A stretch of DNA of 64,000 nucleotides from Astrocystis sublimbata (taxonomy: Eukaryota; Ascomycota; Sordariomycetes; Xylariales; Xylariaceae). Below are positions 60,260-64,000 of this stretch, one piece after another. The notes under the pieces are model-generated. The model searched no databases, was not told where the DNA came from, and saw nothing but the letters and a program-made list of their open reading frames with translations. A program made the position numbers and the translations under genes. The first letter of the stretch is position 1, and every line of letters starts with the position of its first letter. The DNA is taken from assembly GCA_022453515.1 (NCBI GenBank), contig JAJNNY010000006.1:124001-188000 (forward strand). The letters are read 5' to 3'.

Positions 60260-61079
60260 TCATATAACTTCGGCGCGGCCAGAGTCTACGAGTGATCTTG
60301 CGTCAGACCACCTGAGGATGATGATGTCGCCATTCTTGCCTTCCAAGACACCATCCCTGTCGGTTCCGTGACCTTCGACGAGGGCGTCTTTGAGAAGGCG
60401 TATAAACACGGCGGCATCGGCGTCAGGAGCGTCGATCATGCTAATGTTTCCGGCGGTGTCGTTCAGGTTCTGGAGCGTGGGTGGGAAGGCGGACAGGAAG
60501 GAAGACAGGTAATGGTTGTGCAGCAGGGCCTGGTGGCGCGTCGCGTAGGCCTGTTCCGTCTCAGACAGTCGCGCTCTCAGGTCTGGGCTGGAGAGGTAGT
60601 GCAGGGTGTGCTTGTCAATCTAACGTTGGGGCCAGTCAGCTATCTTGGACGGACGATTTTGACGTCGCGGGGTGGCGGCGGTAGGTCGTCTCGAATACCT
60701 TAGCGATTCTCGCGCGTAGGTAGCTCCGCACGAGGTATTTGAATCGCTCCAGCTCGGTCTGTATGACGATGAGGGCGAAGTTCGTCTTGGGGTCCATGTC
60801 GCCCGTCATCTCCTCCACCGTCTCGATCTGCCGCTTGATGCGATCGTTGACGCGCTCGAAGAGACCATCGGCAGGCCAGCTGCACGCGAAGAGTGGCAAA
60901 CCCGTCAGTATGTGCGGGGCCTGCTACGGGGAGTTACAGGAGACGCGGACATACTGGAGCAGCTCAGGCGAGGAGCGCTCAGCGACCCAAGCGCGCGTGA
61001 GAGCTTGGAGATCGCGAGTTTCGACAGGAATCAAGTCTGCGGCGGGGTCAACCTCGCGCAGAATGTCGTCGATGTCCAT
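60260..61079 (-). CDS. sld5: DNA replication complex GINS subunit Sld5
   Basis: Subunit of the GINS tetramer, which with Cdc45 and Mcm2-7 forms the replicative CMG helicase. Three exons: 61079-60955, 60879-60699 and 60619-60260; introns GTATGT...GTGCAG and GTATTC...CGTTAG. 221 residues, the family's normal length. [20 protein letters not shown] opens the protein, [20 protein letters not shown] and [40 protein letters not shown] form the helical A domain, with the RSYLRxRIxKI motif split across the second intron. The C-terminal B domain ([40 protein letters not shown]) ends at the window-conserved VI. No single frame shows the whole protein; the spliced product leaves no doubt. Confidence 0.93.
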
Positions 61080-61598
61080 GGCGAGGCTTCATTGATGAAG
61101 GTCTTCGGGTCATTGGTGCTTCGGATGACTTGTCTGAAGTGGCCTGATGCAAGCATACAAAATGCGCCGCGTGTATTCGTGTCTCCTCGTGGCCTTGCCG
61201 CCTTGACGGAATCTTCAATTCGACTTACATCAGCATCTTCCATCCCACCAACCTAAGCTAAGTAAGTACCTAGGTATACATGCAGGTGCCGATGTAGGTT
61301 CAGTGCATGTGCTTGTCTAGGTGGCATGGTGGACGATACCTCCCCGCACTAGAGGGGTGGAGTGAGACTCTACTGTTCCAGTTCGCATTGACACTGTGCA
61401 GAGCCCAAGCCCGTGGGCTGGTTAGCACGCTAGGGCACCTACATACTTACCTAGCCCACCCGCCATCTAGCCTACCTTAGGCAAGTACAAGCGGGCGGAT
61501 AGTGGTCTTGGTAGCGCACTGTAAGCTAGTCGAGTTGCCAAGTTGAGCATCTAAAATATCAACAACTCCGAGCAGCGTGTTCTGTTGAGTCTACACAT

Positions 61599-61930
61599 AA
61601 GCTGATATTTCCCCCCCCATGCTCACCTGATAATACATGGGGTTGAAACCCCACTTACAGCCACAAGAGTACATACACATAAGCCACCTTATATAACAAT
61701 ATACACATTCCAAGAACCCAAACACTAGATCTAACCCAAACACTAAATCTAACCCAAACCCTAGATCTAACCCAAACCCTAACTACTAACCCTAGATCTA
61801 ACCCTATCCCTAATAGTAGGTGTGGCGTAGGTGTGGCGTTAAGTACATACCCTGTTTCTAGGAGTGGGGTCTCTAACCCTTTCGGGGACGTATTATCAGG
61901 TGAGCATGGGGGGGGGGGGGTATATCAGCT
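61599..61930. mobile_element. MITE-like or foldback element with ~36-bp terminal inverted repeats
   Basis: The left end reads AAGCTGATAT, TT, a C8 tract, then ATGCTCACCTGATAATAC (to 61636). The right end is its reverse complement: GTATTATCAGGTGAGCAT (61890-61907), a G13 tract, then TATATCAGCTT (to about 61931). Inside the ends a weaker inverted similarity continues around ACCCCAC/GTGGGG. No open frame and no clear target-site duplication. The size (about 330 bp), paired ends and lack of coding capacity fit a non-autonomous element; the telomere-like centre is unusual. Confidence 0.6.
61715..61816 (+). repeat. Telomere-like 18-bp tandem repeats
   Basis: Three units of AACCCAAACACTAGATCT-type sequence (61715-61732, 61733-61750, 61751-61768), then degenerate units in which AACCCTA recurs. 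AACCCTA resembles the fungal telomere unit CCCTAA, broken up by AGATCT. It lies at the centre of the inverted-repeat element. Confidence 0.85.
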
Positions 61931-63254
61931 TGTCTGATCACTCTGTTCGAGGGGGGGTTAAGGGTCCCCGTTTGCCTGTCTTTCCATACCTAGGTACCTT
62001 GATCTATGCTCATGGGTTTCTGTGAAACTCGGTAAATGCCCACCAGGAACCGTAACAAGCTTCGAAGATGCGTGTTGTGGCCCGTGGGTCCCGTCTTAGC
62101 ATGAGGCTGCCATGGGTTGGGCGATGGATGATAACGATTTGAGGGCAAGATCTCCAATGCAGCTCTCGCGCCACGATCTAGACTACAATGGAATATGTGT
62201 GAACGTCCAGATTCGGATATGGTTCGATGTAAATCGCAGCACCGACAAGACTCTGACACCATATTCACCTATCTGTCCGGGATGCCCTGGGGATTTATTG
62301 TGGTTTCTAAGACCACTACTACAGATGCAGTCAGACGGTTTGGTGCTCTGTCTCTGGTCCACGATGTGTCATTGGGTTATCACACCAAAAACCCAGGCTA
62401 GGTTGACTAGATGGTAGTATACGCACGGACTAATGCGGTCAGTTATCTAGCCCATCACACTCTGATAGCCGGTAGATCTAGTCTCTTTTCCGAGTTTCGA
62501 ATAAGTACTCATAAGAAACCGCACGCCGCAAGATCGTGTACCCTCTTGTTTTATAATTTCTTGGCTTTGGTCTTCCATCTGAGCGTAAAATTCCGATATG
62601 GGGAATCACCCACCGCTCTCCGCTCGTTGAGACATATGTAGTCCCTCTTTGCCTTCCAAACTCTCCAGTAAAATGGACATTACGGACAATATGCCAGCAC
62701 AACACCTCTCAACAACTGTGAAAATCAAGGGTTGCATTGAACATCTACCCAACTGTCGTTACGAATTATGGAGTCGGCACACATAACGTCGATACGCCCC
62801 TATGCGCAAGCTTATACAGCAACATGACCTCGGCTAAGATGAGGAGCGTCACACCACTTGCTTTAACAATACAGAAGAAGACGTCGAACGATGAAGATGC
62901 CACTTTCAGCAACTGATGCCACCCCTCCCTTGTTCAAGCAGGATGATCACGACGATGAGGGACACAACGTGAACTTGACTAAAACATCAAGATATACTAA
63001 AGGTATGTAGCTTCCTATACGTGTACATGACAGTTTTATGTTCAAATTCCCTGATACACTTTCGCGAGGATTTCAGCCTCTCATGGAAACAGTATGACTC
63101 TTTCAGAAACAGATTCCTTAATTCAAACCCCCAGCACAATACCGTGAACGAGAAAAACTCGGTGTTTTTGTATATTTCCCAAGACATTTTGCCAGACAAA
63201 TACCGAAGCGTTCACGATCCGTCTACCGTACCCCGTTCCTTCCCATATCCCATA

Positions 63255-64000
63255 TTACCCAATGAACTCCGTACTCACGAGGGTCTCCCATGGCCTTTTA
63301 GTTTCCCAGGCCCGCTGCATTAACCGACGAGCATTATGAACCTTCAAAAGTCGGCAGTTAGAAACAAGATCACGGTTACTAAACAACGATCGGATTGGGC
63401 AGTACTGACCTGTGTCATTCCGTGTTTCTCCGCAGATGTCAAACGACTGAGAATCAGTGCCCTGTGGCCCTCGCTCCGCGTATCGCAGCCAGCCGTGAAC
63501 ATGGGGAAGAGCAAGGCTGATTCAGCTGTTCCACCAGGGCGGATGCGAAGGAGGTTGATGATGATATTCTCCACAGCTGTTTGGATGTCATCGTCGTCCG
63601 ATGGTCTTCCCAGAATTCGCCGATACAGATGGACCAACGCAGCCCAGTGGTAGGCGGCATTGGTAGCCTCCATCTCCCTCTTATCCCACTTTTTAACGTC
63701 ACCTGTTGTGTGGATGTGTTTGCAAGGCGTCGGGTCCTGCTTCATGCTATCCTCGACCGCCTGCTTGAGCACAGCGGCCCGCGAAGCCACCTGTGGGCTC
63801 GGTTTCCAGTTCTCACGCACACTCATGTCATCAGCGATACGTTCGGCATCGCATTTCCGCGCAAGGTCCGCAATCTTCGCCAGCAGATAACAGCATCGAG
63901 TGGTGAACCCCATGATACAATCGATCTCATCATATCCATCGTCAATGTCATCCAACTCATAGTCAAAAATCCAAGACGTGGAAGCGTCTTTGGGTCCACC
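63255..64000 (-). CDS. Fungal-specific transcription factor, C-terminal part only
   Basis: The frame enters from the right edge. Visible exons are 64000-63410 and 63341-63255, with a 68-base intron (GTCAGT...TTGAAG) in phase 0; about 225 residues are seen. The sequence matches the end of the Fungal_trans_2 regulatory domain found in Zn2Cys6 factors: DEIDCIMGFTTRCCYLLAKI, ATNAAYHWAALVHLYRRILG, LLFPMFTAGCDT, HRALILSRL, EKHGMTQVHNARRLMQRAWE and the closing RPWETLVSTEFIG. The Zn2Cys6 DNA-binding domain would be upstream, outside the window. Target genes unknown. The short last exon has its own frame and is identified only by the conserved ARRLMQ...W motif. Confidence 0.88.

Larger units (their letters stand above)
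61080..63254. other. 2.2 kb region holding an inverted-repeat element
   Basis: Between Sld5 and the transcription factor. It holds the element at 61599-61930 with its telomere-like core, and TACCTAGGTA at 61267-61276 and 61987-61996. An ATG at 62891 opens a 38-codon frame that runs into a GTATGT donor-like site near 63003, but nothing identifies it as a real exon. Confidence 0.5.

Noticed and set aside
61599..61930. True chromosome-end telomere
   Set aside because: The repeats are degenerate, only about 100 bp long, and unique genes continue on both sides, so it is interstitial.
62891..63010. Short frame MKMPLSATDATPP... ending at a GTATGT donor-like site
   Set aside because: Could be a first exon, but I found no acceptor leading to a recognisable second exon and no signal peptide or domain.

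Overview
The window is nuclear DNA of a filamentous ascomycete (Pezizomycotina, most likely Sordariomycetes). The evidence is the gene set and gene style: short GT-AG introns of about 50-170 bases with CTRAY-like branch sites, 0.5-4 kb intergenic spaces, and families such as a fungal rhodopsin-domain membrane protein, a Fungal_trans_2 transcription factor and a DUF8004-like protein. The order and species are inference, not shown. Many coding regions only become whole after splicing; I rebuilt them by joining exons at consensus splice sites and checking that the reading frame closed.

Layout, left to right: the N-terminal part of Erv46 (ER-Golgi cargo receptor, -, cut by the left edge); a GNAT acetyltransferase (+) converging on a secreted GH37 trehalase (-, eight exons); about 4 kb without a recognisable gene, holding a 19-bp minisatellite; proteasome beta-2 subunit Pup1 (-), divergent from nucleoporin Nup159 (+); dynein intermediate chain (-), convergent with Nup159; an FAD monooxygenase (-) divergent from an NmrA-like NAD(P)-binding protein (+), with a striking dyad in the shared promoter; ATP synthase subunit e (+); a large DDX60-like Ski2-family DEVH helicase (+) with one in-frame TAG near its start; oligosaccharyltransferase Stt3 (+); tRNA-Thr(AGT) (-); a fungal rhodopsin-domain membrane protein (-); a 2.6 kb AT-rich gene-poor stretch; a 1025-residue protein of unknown function with a Cys4 zinc-ribbon-like knuckle (-); a Rad53/Chk2-type FHA kinase (-); a DUF8004-like protein (-); tRNA dihydrouridine synthase Dus2 (+), converging on protein phosphatase methylesterase Ppe1 (-); GINS subunit Sld5 (-); a 330-bp element with terminal inverted repeats around telomere-like repeats; and the 3' end of a fungal-specific transcription factor (-, cut by the right edge).

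Most genes are single-copy housekeeping genes (proteasome, nuclear pore, dynein, F-ATPase, N-glycosylation, checkpoint, replication, tRNA modification). They do not form one pathway. The parts that look accessory are the FAD monooxygenase/NmrA-like pair, the rhodopsin-domain protein with its AT-rich flank, and the right end with the inverted-repeat element and transcription factor. The observations most worth checking are the in-frame stop in the helicase, the inverted-repeat element with a telomere-like core at 61.6-61.9 kb, the 31-base-arm hairpin at 48.9 kb, the 30-bp dyad at 21.89 kb and the recurring intergenic palindrome TACCTAGGTA.
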